From Thermodesulfatator indicus DSM 15286 (GTDB taxonomy: Bacteria; Desulfobacterota; Thermodesulfobacteria; Thermodesulfobacteriales; Thermodesulfatatoraceae): a stretch of DNA of 64,000 nt. The position numbers and the translations under genes were made by a program. The DNA lies in the NCBI RefSeq assembly GCF_000217795.1, contig NC_015681.1, positions 1,355,244 to 1,419,243 of the forward strand. Direction: 5' to 3'. Shown here one piece after another: positions 55,109-63,985 of the stretch (the first letter of the stretch is position 1; each line of letters begins with the position of its first letter). The notes under the pieces were generated by a model, which searched no databases, had not been told where the DNA came from, and was given only the letters and a program-made list of their open reading frames with translations.

Positions 55109-58100
55109 GTGAGAAAACCTTGCCTGATTAAGAAGGCATTACGACATTATCAGAGTAATATGTATACTGTTTTCTGAAGCCAACTGTGAGAAAACCTTGC
55201 CTGATTAAGAAGGCATTACGACACATAAGCCCGCTCTCTTCGACCTCCTCGAGATACTCCTCGTGAGAAAACCTTGCCTGATTAAGAAGGCATTACGACT
55301 GCCTCTCCTTCCTCAATCCAGAGTTCGAGGCTTCCGCCATGTGAGAAAACCTTGCCTGATTAAGAAGGCATTACGACAATTTAACTTTTGCCAAATACTC
55401 TTTTTTCTTTTCCATCGTGAGAAAACCTTGCCTGATTAAGAAGGCATTACGACCCACTCAATGAGAGCGGATGGCTTGTCGGAGACGACTTTTGTGAGAA
55501 AACCTTGCCTGATTAAGAAGGCATTACGACTCAATGAGAGCTGGTAATTTAACAAATAAATTATTTCTTGTGAGAAAACCTTGCCTGATTAAGAAGGCAT
55601 TACGACCCCTGGCACAGTCGGGACAAACGTTCATATAGTGACCTATTATGTGAGAAAACCTTGCCTGATTAAGAAGGCATTACGACAGTCGTGCCCGATG
55701 AACAAAACCACACCTCAATAGAGCCACCAGTGAGAAAACCTTGCCTGATTAAGAAGGCATTACGACCCCGTAGTTACGGGCTGCTATAGCCAGAGTACTC
55801 GGGTTTGGTGAGAAAACCTTGCCTGATTAAGAAGGCATTACGACATTACTTCCATTTCTTTACCTCCCTTTTCTTATTTTACTGTGAGAAAACCTTGCCT
55901 GATTAAGAAGGCATTACGACGGACTCACAAAGAGAGGTCCTTTGAAAATCCTCGGCCCCGTTGTGAGAAAACCTTGCCTGATTAAGAAGGCATTACGACT
56001 CTTAAGAAAGGAAGCTGTTGCTTCTTTTATTTTTTCTCGTGAGAAAACCTTGCCTGATTAAGAAGGCATTACGACTTCTTTTCCATCTCTCTTTACCTCC
56101 CTTTTCTTATTTTACTTGTGAGAAAACCTTGCCTGATTAAGAAGGCATTACGACTTTTTCCATAGCGCTGCTCCCCTTTTTTTGCTTAACTTACTAGTGA
56201 GAAAACCTTGCCTGATTAAGAAGGCATTACGACTCTATAAAATAAAATTGAAGCTCTGCCTTTCCATTTCGTGAGAAAACCTTGCCTGATTAAGAAGGCA
56301 TTACGACCCCCGCTCTCCCTTCTTTCCTTGTCCTTACGCTACATTGTAAGGTGAGAAAACCTTGCCTGATTAAGAAGGCATTACGACTTGGAGACACTCG
56401 GGGCATGCATAACTAAAAGAAAGGTGTGAGAAAACCTTGCCTGATTAAGAAGGCATTACGACGTTGATTACTATTAATACTATTTTTTTCATTTTTTCCT
56501 GTGAGAAAACCTTGCCTGATTAAGAAGGCATTACGACTATAACCATTGTTTTCTAATACCTTATTAATGACACTAGGTGAGAAAACCTTGCCTGATTAAG
56601 AAGGCATTACGACAGTCCTGAGGCCTTCGGTAAGAACAAGAAACAAAAAAAGCGTGAGAAAACCTTGCCTGATTAAGAAGGCATTACGACGAGACGACCT
56701 TTACGGTCGTCCCGGATACATCAAACCACGTGAGAAAACCTTGCCTGATTAAGAAGGCATTACGACGTCTCACAAAGAGAGGCCCTTTGAAAATCCTCGG
56801 CCCTGTGTGAGAAAACCTTGCCTGATTAAGAAGGCATTACGACCAGACAAGCTGGCTCTCAAAATACGCCGTTTGGCGGAGATGTGAGAAAACCTTGCCT
56901 GATTAAGAAGGCATTACGACCCTTAGCAGGCCTCCAGGCCTTGTCAGGAAACCTCAGGACCGTGAGAAAACCTTGCCTGATTAAGAAGGCATTACGACTC
57001 AACATCAGATAAATAACACTTCACTATGTATTCCCTGTGAGAAAACCTTGCCTGATTAAGAAGGCATTACGACCACACAAGACCATCATTCATTCCAGCC
57101 ACATAGGTCTGGGTGAGAAAACCTTGCCTGATTAAGAAGGCATTACGACTGGCAATAGGTAAGAGTCCAGTTGCTGTGGCCAGTAAGCTGTGAGAAAACC
57201 TTGCCTGATTAAGAAGGCATTACGACAAACCACAACACAACTGTACTGTTCCTTAGCCTCTCAATACGTGAGAAAACCTTGCCTGATTAAGAAGGCATTA
57301 CGACACTATCAGCCAATTTAACTTTTGCCAAATACTCTTTTTGTGAGAAAACCTTGCCTGATTAAGAAGGCATTACGACAACTGTGTATTCCACATTGTC
57401 TTCTAACCTAACTGCTGGTGAGAAAACCTTGCCTGATTAAGAAGGCATTACGACGTAGCATGGTGATTTACTCGAAATATTACTTTGCCCAGCCAGGACG
57501 TGAGAAAACCTTGCCTGATTAAGAAGGCATTACGACTATACTCTTCAAACTCGCCATAGAGCTGCTTCAGCTCTATGGTGAGAAAACCTTGCCTGATTAA
57601 GAAGGCATTACGACAGGTCATCTTCTATAGAAAAACTGTAAAAAAGTTTAAAACAGTGAGAAAACCTTGCCTGATTAAGAAGGCATTACGACCACTTCTT
57701 CTTCCCAAGGACATTCGACTCCTGCAGGCTTCTCGTGAGAAAACCTTGCCTGATTAAGAAGGCATTACGACTGCGTTGCAGGGTGGTAAAAAACGAGCCA
57801 TTCTGAGCCCTGTGAGAAAACCTTGCCTGATTAAGAAGGCATTACGACAGTTGTCGCAGGTCCATAGGACGGCTGATTCCCAACCGTGGTGAGAAAACCT
57901 TGCCTGATTAAGAAGGCATTACGACTCTCTCTTCTCGCTCCTGCAACGTAATGCCGTTAAGGTGTTCGGTGAGAAAACCTTGCCTGATTAAGAAGGCATT
58001 ACGACTTGGTCCAAGGGAACACGAAATACTTAAGTCTTCCTCAATAACGTGAGAAAACCTTGCCTGATTAAGAAGGCATTACGACTCAATGAGCCAATCT

Positions 58101-58774
58101 ATTATTTCTTGGCGGGAGAGCATCGTGAGAAAACCTTGCCTGATTAAGAAGGCATTACGACTAATTACCCTCAACGACCAGGACTCCGCCGTCCTGGTCA
58201 AACGTGAGAAAACCTTGCCTGATTAAGAAGGCATTACGACCCAGTTATGTCCACAACTTCTTTGTCTATCTTGTCTATCAGTGAGAAAACCTTGCCTGAT
58301 TAAGAAGGCATTACGACCCAAGGCTAGCCCAAGGGCCTTTCTATTCTTCGTATGCATGTGAGAAAACCTTGCCTGATTAAGAAGGCATTACGACCGACTT
58401 CGTCTCTCATGGAAAGCTTATGCTTTCCAACAAACCGTGAGAAAACCTTGCCTGATTAAGAAGGCATTACGACAGAGATATTGTCCTGTCCAGCCAGGAC
58501 GGTGTCGTCCTGGAGTGAGAAAACCTTGCCTGATTAAGAAGGCATTACGACAAAACACCATATTGTTTATTTATAAATAAATTAACTCGTGAGAAAACCT
58601 TGCCTGATTAAGAAGGCATTACGACATGCCGACACAACCAAAACAAATTCATCGGTGGCAATCTTGTGAGAAAACCTTGCCTGATTAAGAAGGCATTACG
58701 ACACCTCCTTTTATTTTTGATTTATTCCCGGAAGTTTCCAGAGGGTGAGAAAACCTTGCCTGATTAAGAAGGCA
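55109..58774 (+). CRISPR. CRISPR array, 48 repeats and 47 spacers
   Basis: The repeat is 37 bases, beginning GTGAGAAAACCTTGCCTGAT and ending GAAGGCATTACGAC. I located 48 copies, the first at 55109-55145. All but the last look identical; the last (58745-58774) is truncated after GGCA, marking the distal end. Spacers are about 37-45 bases and average near 40. The repeat resembles the type III-associated CCTTGCCTGATT...GATTAAGAC class in the same orientation, which agrees with plus-strand transcription from a leader on the left. Its core can form a short CCTT/AAGG stem. The adjacent Cmr genes and the cas1-cas2 operon are its likely partners. No cas6 is seen. Confidence 0.97.
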
Positions 58775-58841
58775 AAGGGACAGGCCCCCTGGCCTGTCCC
58801 TTCCAAATTGACGGGCCGGCAGTATGGTAGATGGCTGATGG
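58754..58841. repeat. 88-bp direct repeat, copy A (contains truncated CRISPR repeat end and palindrome)
   Basis: This starts within the last CRISPR repeat (CCTTGCCTGATT...), continues through a perfect palindrome, AAGGGACAGGCC (58775-58786)-CCCT-GGCCTGTCCCTT (58791-58802), and ends with GGGCCGGCAGTATGGTAGAT-GGCTGATGG. Copy B at 58988-59075 differs at one position. The 12-pair hairpin could end array transcription, though no T run follows. Confidence 0.92.
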
Positions 58842-59209
58842 AGATAGACTGCTTCGCTTTGCTCGCAGTGACAGAATGGTTGATGCCAGATTGCTGATGG
58901 TAAAAGCCTACGCCCCTACTTTGTTCACACTCACAGTTTTTTCAGTTTTTTTACCATCCCCTATTCACTATTCACCGCGAAGCAATGCCTTGCCTGATTA
59001 AGAAGGCAAAGGGACAGGCCCCCTGGCCTGTCCCTTCCGAATTGACGGGCCGGCAGTATGGTAGATGGCTGATGGTGAGAGACTGCTTCGCTTCGCTCGC
59101 AGTGACAGGATGGTTGCTGGCAGATGGCTGATGGCAGATGGCAGAGACTGCTTGGCTTAGCTCGCATTGCCAGAATGATAGATGGCTGATAGCAGAGGGC
59201 TGCAAAAAT
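58775..59209. other. Repeat-rich non-coding region after the array
   Basis: No credible gene exists in these 435 bases. They consist of two copies of the 88-bp direct repeat, two copies of the AAGGGACAGGCC palindrome, three copies of the AGACTGCTTCGCT...CTCGCAGTGACA repeat, and many TGGCAGA/TGGCTGA heptamer-like units. Short open frames here are translations of these repeats. Confidence 0.85.
58988..59075. repeat. 88-bp direct repeat, copy B
   Basis: This is the second copy of 58754-58841, again with the 3' two-thirds of a CRISPR repeat (CCTTGCCTGATTAAGAAGGC) fused to the palindrome (59009-59036). It is an isolated partial CRISPR repeat outside the array. Confidence 0.92.
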
Positions 59210-60469
59210 TCAGATTATATATTTCCAGGGCACCAGCGCTATATTCGGAGCTATTTTGACGAATTCTTTACCCTGATAAACAACCAGGCCAAAAGGGGCT
59301 TTTTCCTTAAAGTCTTTTAAAAACTGTTTTAAACCGGCCATTTTTTTAAGGGAAACCGTGGCTGAAGCTTTTATCTCGATAGGGATTAGTTTCTCGCCAA
59401 TTTCAATTACCAGGTCAACTTCTGCGCCAGCGTGAGTTCGGTAATAAAAAAGACGAGCTTGAGGTTCAAAATAGGCCAGGAGTTTAGCTATTTCTTCCAC
59501 TAAAAAAGTTTCTACTAAAGCAGGATAACAGGGGTGAGTTGCAAGCTCGTTATCCTTTGTGGCTATGGCCATAAGAGTTAAAGCAAGCCCTGTGTCCCGA
59601 AAGAGGAGCTTAGGAGCTTTGGTTAAACGCTTTCCCAGATGGGCAAAATAAGGCGGCAGACGCCTTATTTGAAAGGAAATTTCAAGTAACTGGAGGTAGT
59701 TTCTGGTAGTGGAAACAGCAAGCCCTGCATCTCTTGCCAGTTCGGAAACGTTGAGTACTTGGGCTGTTCTCAAAGCAGCAAGCCCCATGAGCCGACGAAA
59801 ATCTCCCAGAGAGGCAACCTGAGAAAGTTCCCTTAAGTCTCTTTCAAGGTAGGTGGCTATGTAGTTTTCAAACCATAGACGGCGTAAATCATCATCAGGG
59901 GCCAAAACTGCGGGCGGAAGACTCCCGCGACAGATTAGAGTTTCCAGCTTTGGCTTAGCGTAAGCCTTTTCCGGAGCACTGGGAAGCGAATTTTCTCTTA
60001 AGCACTGTTTTAAAAACTCAGGAGGAGGATAATTTCCGGCTTCGGTGACGGCAAAGCCCGGTAGCTCAAAAATAGCTATTCTTCCGGCCAGGGTTTCTGA
60101 AACCTTTTTGAGCAACAAAAAATTGGCTGAACTGGTTAGTAGAAAACGGCCAGGCTCGCGCTGTTCATCAACCAGAGATTTCAAACTCTCAAATATGGCA
60201 GGCACTTTCTGGACTTCGTCAAGAGTTAGAGGATCTTCCTGGGCGGAAATAAAGCCGTGTGGGTCGCTTTCAAGTAAGGCTCTCACTTCGGGGGAGTCCA
60301 GAGAAAAGTATTTTCTTTTCGGAAATTCGTGTTTGACCAAAGTGGTTTTCCCCGTTTGACGGGCCCCTACAATGGCTACCACAGGAAAGAAACTCAAAGC
60401 CCTTTTTATTCGTTCGGTTAGAAGGCGTTTTTTGTACATGGCTTGAAAATTAGCAAAACATGTTGTCAA
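59210..60469 (-). CDS. AAA ATPase with DUF4143 domain (copy 2)
   Basis: A 419-residue protein with Walker A GARQTGKTTLVKH (about 36-48), a Walker B-like LTLDEVQKVPAIF and a C-terminal DUF4143/PD-(D/E)xK-like core, AEVDLVIEIGEKLIPIEIK (about 352-370). It is a clear paralogue of 44047-45264. Its position between the array tail and the adaptation operon, on the opposite strand to both, suggests insertion or a bracket around the CRISPR module rather than an operon role. Confidence 0.88.
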   Translation of the reverse strand: MTTCFANFQAMYKKRLLTERIKRALSFFPVVAIVGARQTGKTTLVKHEFPKRKYFSLDSPEVRALLESDPHGFISAQEDPLTLDEVQKVPAIFESLKSLVDEQREPGRFLLTSSANFLLLKKVSETLAGRIAIFELPGFAVTEAGNYPPPEFLKQCLRENSLPSAPEKAYAKPKLETLICRGSLPPAVLAPDDDLRRLWFENYIATYLERDLRELSQVASLGDFRRLMGLAALRTAQVLNVSELARDAGLAVSTTRNYLQLLEISFQIRRLPPYFAHLGKRLTKAPKLLFRDTGLALTLMAIATKDNELATHPCYPALVETFLVEEIAKLLAYFEPQARLFYYRTHAGAEVDLVIEIGEKLIPIEIKASATVSLKKMAGLKQFLKDFKEKAPFGLVVYQGKEFVKIAPNIALVPWKYII

Positions 60470-60674
60470 TTTTCAAGCGAAACGTTTGCTTGAAGTAATT
60501 TCGTCGTTATCCAAACGGGGCCACTAGGACTGACGAGATTGCTTCTTTCCCCTAGCAGTGACAGGTTTTTTACCATTCACTACTCGCCATTTCCCATTTG
60601 CCATTCCCCAAAAAATTCTTGCCTTTTCTCCAAAAATTAGGCTAAAAATTCTAAAAAAGGGATGGGGGTAAGCC

Positions 60675-60962
60675 TTGAAGGCCACTCACTATCTCGTCTC
60701 CTACGACATTGCCGATGACAAGCGCCTGCGCAAGGTGGCCAGAATTATGGAAGACTTTGGCGAGCGGGTGCTTTATAGCGTGTTTGAATGCCATCTAACA
60801 CCGGTTCAGCTAGAGGCTTTGCGCCGCTCGGTGGAGCCAATACTTGATCCCCTTGAAGACAGTGTACGCTACTACCCCATATGTGAGCGCTGTGAAAAAC
60901 ATATTGAACACCTGGGGCGAGACAAAAAATTCTTGCGTCGTAAGGAGTTTGAAATACTTTGA
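60675..60962 (+). CDS. cas2: Cas2 (first copy)
   Basis: A 95-residue Cas2 with a TTG start preceded by GGGGGTAAG. HYLVSYDIADDKRLRKVARIM has the conserved Asp at about 11 of the ferredoxin fold, and SVFECHLTPVQLEAL is typical. Cas2 forms the dimer core of the Cas1-Cas2 integrase. Its stop overlaps the CAPP start by 4 bases. A second, different Cas2 follows cas1. The 205-bp gap before it holds a weak copy of the dispersed repeat (about 60534-60570) and no gene. Confidence 0.93.
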   Translation: MKATHYLVSYDIADDKRLRKVARIMEDFGERVLYSVFECHLTPVQLEALRRSVEPILDPLEDSVRYYPICERCEKHIEHLGRDKKFLRRKEFEIL

Positions 60963-62674
60963 ATCATCTTTTTACGGCTGAAGAATTGCTGGCTCGCGGT
61001 GAAGAGGAAAAAGCCAGAAACTTGGTTCTGCGCTATCGTCTGTGGCCAGGCCAGAGGGCTTCTGAATACTTGCGCTGGGGTGCCCTTTGCGAAGACCTGG
61101 CTCTTCCCAAACAGGCCATGGAATGCTACCGAAAAGCACTGGAGGTTTCCAGAGACTATCCCCAGGCCATCTGGGCGCTGGCCAAGCTCTGTTATGAACT
61201 CGGAGACCTTGACGCCGCCAAGAGATTGACCAGACGTTTCTTACAAAAAGAGCCTGATAATTCCTCTGCCCGCGAACTTCTGGCCAGGATTTATCAGGAA
61301 CTTGGTGAAGTTGGTTCGTATGCCGTTATAACTCAGGAAAAAGACGAAAAGCCCCATGGCCCGCGTTATTTTCCGCCGTCTTTAGGAAAGAAAGACCTTG
61401 AGCCTTTTGATATTTTTCTTGAAGGTCGCAGGGCCCACGGAGAGCTGATTTTGAGCCAGAATACCGGCTCTCCCATGTTTCTTTATCGTGAGGCCGCGCT
61501 TAATTTAGACGAACTTAAAGAACACCTTGAAGGCAAACGCTATTTTGCCGTTTATCCCATTGACGAAGATAAACGCACCAGGGTGGCTTTTATCTCTATT
61601 CAGATTCCTGAACGGGAACGGGCCCGTCATGCGCGACTAAAAAGCTGGCTTTATCTGAAATCTCAGATAGTTAAGGATATAGCCCTTTCAGCCTACAAAA
61701 GAGTTAACCAGGAAAACCTGCCCGCTGCCCTTGAGGCCGTGTCTCCTTATTATTTCAGGCTGTGGTTCTTTTTTGCTGAGCCTATTCATTTTCTCTGGGC
61801 CAAAAGGTTTTTGAAGGCTTTGACAAACAAACTACCCTATCCCGAAGAGGGAATTATTTATCGGGATTGGAATCTTACCAGGCCGGTTGGCCTTGGCTGG
61901 CGGGAGCAGGCGGTATTTTTGCCTTTAGGGCTTAACCCTGTTAACAGAACACGGGCCATGTTTATGGACGAATACGGAGAACCGCAACCTGAGCAACTCA
62001 CCTTTTTCAAAAAATTACGCCATTTAACCTTTTCTGAAATAAAAACATTCTGCCGTGGTGGGGAACTGCGCTTTGAAGTGCGCACGGCAAGGTTATTTGA
62101 TGAATTGCTTTCTCGATTATGTGAAAGCTGTGCCTTAATCAAGGCTTTGGTGCAGAAGGCCCAGGCCGGAAGGCTACTTTCGCGCGAGGAAAAACTGGCC
62201 CTTTTCCTCACCATTGGCTTGCTTGACCAGGACGGCCGCTTGCTTCACGAAGTGCTTTATCCGTGCCCTGATTATCGCTTTGCAAAAATAGAACGCCAGC
62301 GCCGAGGCCTGCCTAAAAACCCCGTTAGCTGTTACAAACTTAGAGCCTGGTTTCCTGCGCTTGCGGCCTCTTTGCCGTGCCACTGTGTATTTGAAAATGC
62401 GCAAGAAAGATACCCCTCTCCTTTGCTTCACGTTTCACCCATTCTGGTGCCACCTGAGGAAGAGACTCTTACCCTTGAGTACAGGACTCCTAAAGAGCTT
62501 GCTCGGCGCTACTGCTTTTATCTCAACGAAAAAGAAAGGCTTGAACGCAAAATAGCCAGAGCTGAACGGGAACTTACTGAGTATCTGAGGGCCAGGCCAG
62601 GCAAAAAGATAAAACTCTCTGAAAACGCCTTTCTTACTTACGAAGACGGAAAGCTCAAAGTGGAGCAGAACTAA
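60959..62674 (+). CDS. TPR-fused CRISPR-associated primase-polymerase (CAPP), apparently catalytically degenerate
   Basis: A 571-residue protein. Residues 1-125 are TPR-like repeats. Residues about 140-360 match an archaeo-eukaryotic primase/Prim-Pol domain as found in CRISPR-associated primase-polymerases. The usual hhhDhD motif aligns with AFISIQI (210-216), so both acids are missing. The usual GxHhW motif aligns with YYFRLW (264-269), with Arg267 replacing His. LPLGLN (321-326) and FMDEYG (335-340) keep the later part of the fold. Four cysteines (436, 458, 474 and 476) form a probable C-terminal metal site, then a coiled coil (about 520-545). Tight overlaps with cas2 and cas1 show it belongs to the adaptation operon. 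Confidence 0.78.
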   Translation: MNHLFTAEELLARGEEEKARNLVLRYRLWPGQRASEYLRWGALCEDLALPKQAMECYRKALEVSRDYPQAIWALAKLCYELGDLDAAKRLTRRFLQKEPDNSSARELLARIYQELGEVGSYAVITQEKDEKPHGPRYFPPSLGKKDLEPFDIFLEGRRAHGELILSQNTGSPMFLYREAALNLDELKEHLEGKRYFAVYPIDEDKRTRVAFISIQIPERERARHARLKSWLYLKSQIVKDIALSAYKRVNQENLPAALEAVSPYYFRLWFFFAEPIHFLWAKRFLKALTNKLPYPEEGIIYRDWNLTRPVGLGWREQAVFLPLGLNPVNRTRAMFMDEYGEPQPEQLTFFKKLRHLTFSEIKTFCRGGELRFEVRTARLFDELLSRLCESCALIKALVQKAQAGRLLSREEKLALFLTIGLLDQDGRLLHEVLYPCPDYRFAKIERQRRGLPKNPVSCYKLRAWFPALAASLPCHCVFENAQERYPSPLLHVSPILVPPEEETLTLEYRTPKELARRYCFYLNEKERLERKIARAERELTEYLRARPGKKIKLSENAFLTYEDGKLKVEQN

Positions 62675-63690
62675 TGGCCTTATACATTACCGAGCAAGGT
62701 TTAAAAGTCAGGAAGGAGGGCCAGCGCCTTCAATTTTACAAAGAGAAAAACGTTGTTCGTGAGTTTAGGCTTGATGATCTTGACGAAATCTATGTCTTCG
62801 GGCGATTGAACTTTTCGGCAGCAGCCCTTCAGGCCCTTCTTAAACACGAAATAAAAGTGCACTTTCTTACCGCTTCAGGTAAATATCTGGGGCGCCTGGC
62901 TCCACCTCGCGGCAAAAACGTAGAGCTAAGGCTTGCTCAATTCAGGGCCTTTGATAACGAAAAACGCCGTCTTGAGATAGCAAGAGCCGTTATTGCCGGG
63001 AAAATCAGAAACCAGAAAAACTTCTTGCGCCGCCAGAACCGTAAATTGAAAAACGAAAAAATAGGCCAGGCTATCTTAAAATTGCGTCACAAAATTAAAG
63101 AGGCCGAAGATGCCCAGAGCCTGGAATCTTTAAGGGGGATAGAAGGTCAGGCCGCCCAGGTCTATTTTGATGTTTTTGGTAAGCTTTTTCAGGTAGAGGG
63201 GTTAAAGTTTCCGGGCCGCATTAGAAGGCCGCCGCCTGACCCGATAAATGCTCTGCTTTCTTTAGGCTACACCCTTCTTTTTGCCCAGATATGGAGCGTT
63301 GCTGAAAGTACCGGCTTTGACCCTTATCTTGGTTTTTTGCACGTGCCTGAGTACGGCCGTCCTTCATTGGTTTTAGACCTCGCTGAGGAGTGGCGCCCTC
63401 TAATAGTGGATTCTCTAGTAGTGAGGCTTTTTAACTGGAAGGCCGTAAAGCCTGAGGACTTTACCGAAGAGCCCTGGGATGATGAGGAAGACTTTACTTC
63501 TTTTAAGCTTACGCCTGACGGCCTGCGAAAGTTTCTCGCCAAATTTCGCGAGCGTTTGGACGAAGAGGCCTTGTATGCTCCGCTTAACAAGCGTCTAAGC
63601 TATCGCTACATCATGCAACAGCAGGTGTGGCATCTGGCCCGGGTGCTTGATGGCCGAGAAGAAAAATACCAGGCTTTCTCATTAGAATGA
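62674..63690 (+). CDS. cas1: Cas1 integrase
   Basis: A 338-residue protein. The metal-binding residues can be placed: Glu157 in RGIEGQAAQVYF, His223 in LGFLHVPEYGRPSL, and Asp235/Glu238 in LDLAEEWRPLIVD. The N-terminal beta domain (about 1-85) is followed by the helical catalytic domain. The start shares a base with the CAPP stop (TAATG), and cas2 copy 2 begins 4 bases later. It integrates new spacers at the leader end of the array. Confidence 0.97.
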   Translation: MALYITEQGLKVRKEGQRLQFYKEKNVVREFRLDDLDEIYVFGRLNFSAAALQALLKHEIKVHFLTASGKYLGRLAPPRGKNVELRLAQFRAFDNEKRRLEIARAVIAGKIRNQKNFLRRQNRKLKNEKIGQAILKLRHKIKEAEDAQSLESLRGIEGQAAQVYFDVFGKLFQVEGLKFPGRIRRPPPDPINALLSLGYTLLFAQIWSVAESTGFDPYLGFLHVPEYGRPSLVLDLAEEWRPLIVDSLVVRLFNWKAVKPEDFTEEPWDDEEDFTSFKLTPDGLRKFLAKFRERLDEEALYAPLNKRLSYRYIMQQQVWHLARVLDGREEKYQAFSLE

Positions 63691-63694
63691 GCCC

Positions 63695-63985
63695 ATGGCC
63701 AAGAGGCAGTTTTACATAGTTTCTTATGATATATCTGACGAAAAGCGCCTGCGCGAAATACACAAATTCATGAAAGACTTTGGCGAATGGAAACAAAAAA
63801 GCGTATTTGAGTGCTGGCTTACACCAGAAGCTTACGAAAACATGAAAGCTGGCCTTAAAAAGCTTTTTAAGCCCCGAGAAGACCGGGTGCGTATTTACCG
63901 CCTCTGTAAGACCTGCCGTGAAAGGGCCTTTTCCTACGGCTGGGGCGAACTTCCTGAAGAGTTTGAAGAAGATGTGATTTTATAG
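63695..63985 (+). CDS. cas2: Cas2 (second copy)
   Basis: A 96-residue Cas2. FYIVSYDISDEKRLREIHKFMKDFGEW carries the conserved Asp at about 12, and SVFECWLTPEAYENM is the second block. It is clearly homologous to but distinct from the 60675 copy. It is the last complete gene in the window; the operon may continue to the right. Confidence 0.94.
   Translation: MAKRQFYIVSYDISDEKRLREIHKFMKDFGEWKQKSVFECWLTPEAYENMKAGLKKLFKPREDRVRIYRLCKTCRERAFSYGWGELPEEFEEDVIL

Noticed and set aside
57575-57757. Open frame reading through the CRISPR array
   Set aside because: It is made of repeat units with a periodic peptide; the array is non-coding.
58961-59205. Two overlapping minus-strand frames of 68 and 77 residues
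   Set aside because: They translate the TGGCAGA and GCTTCGCTCGC repeats and show no RBS or protein-like composition.
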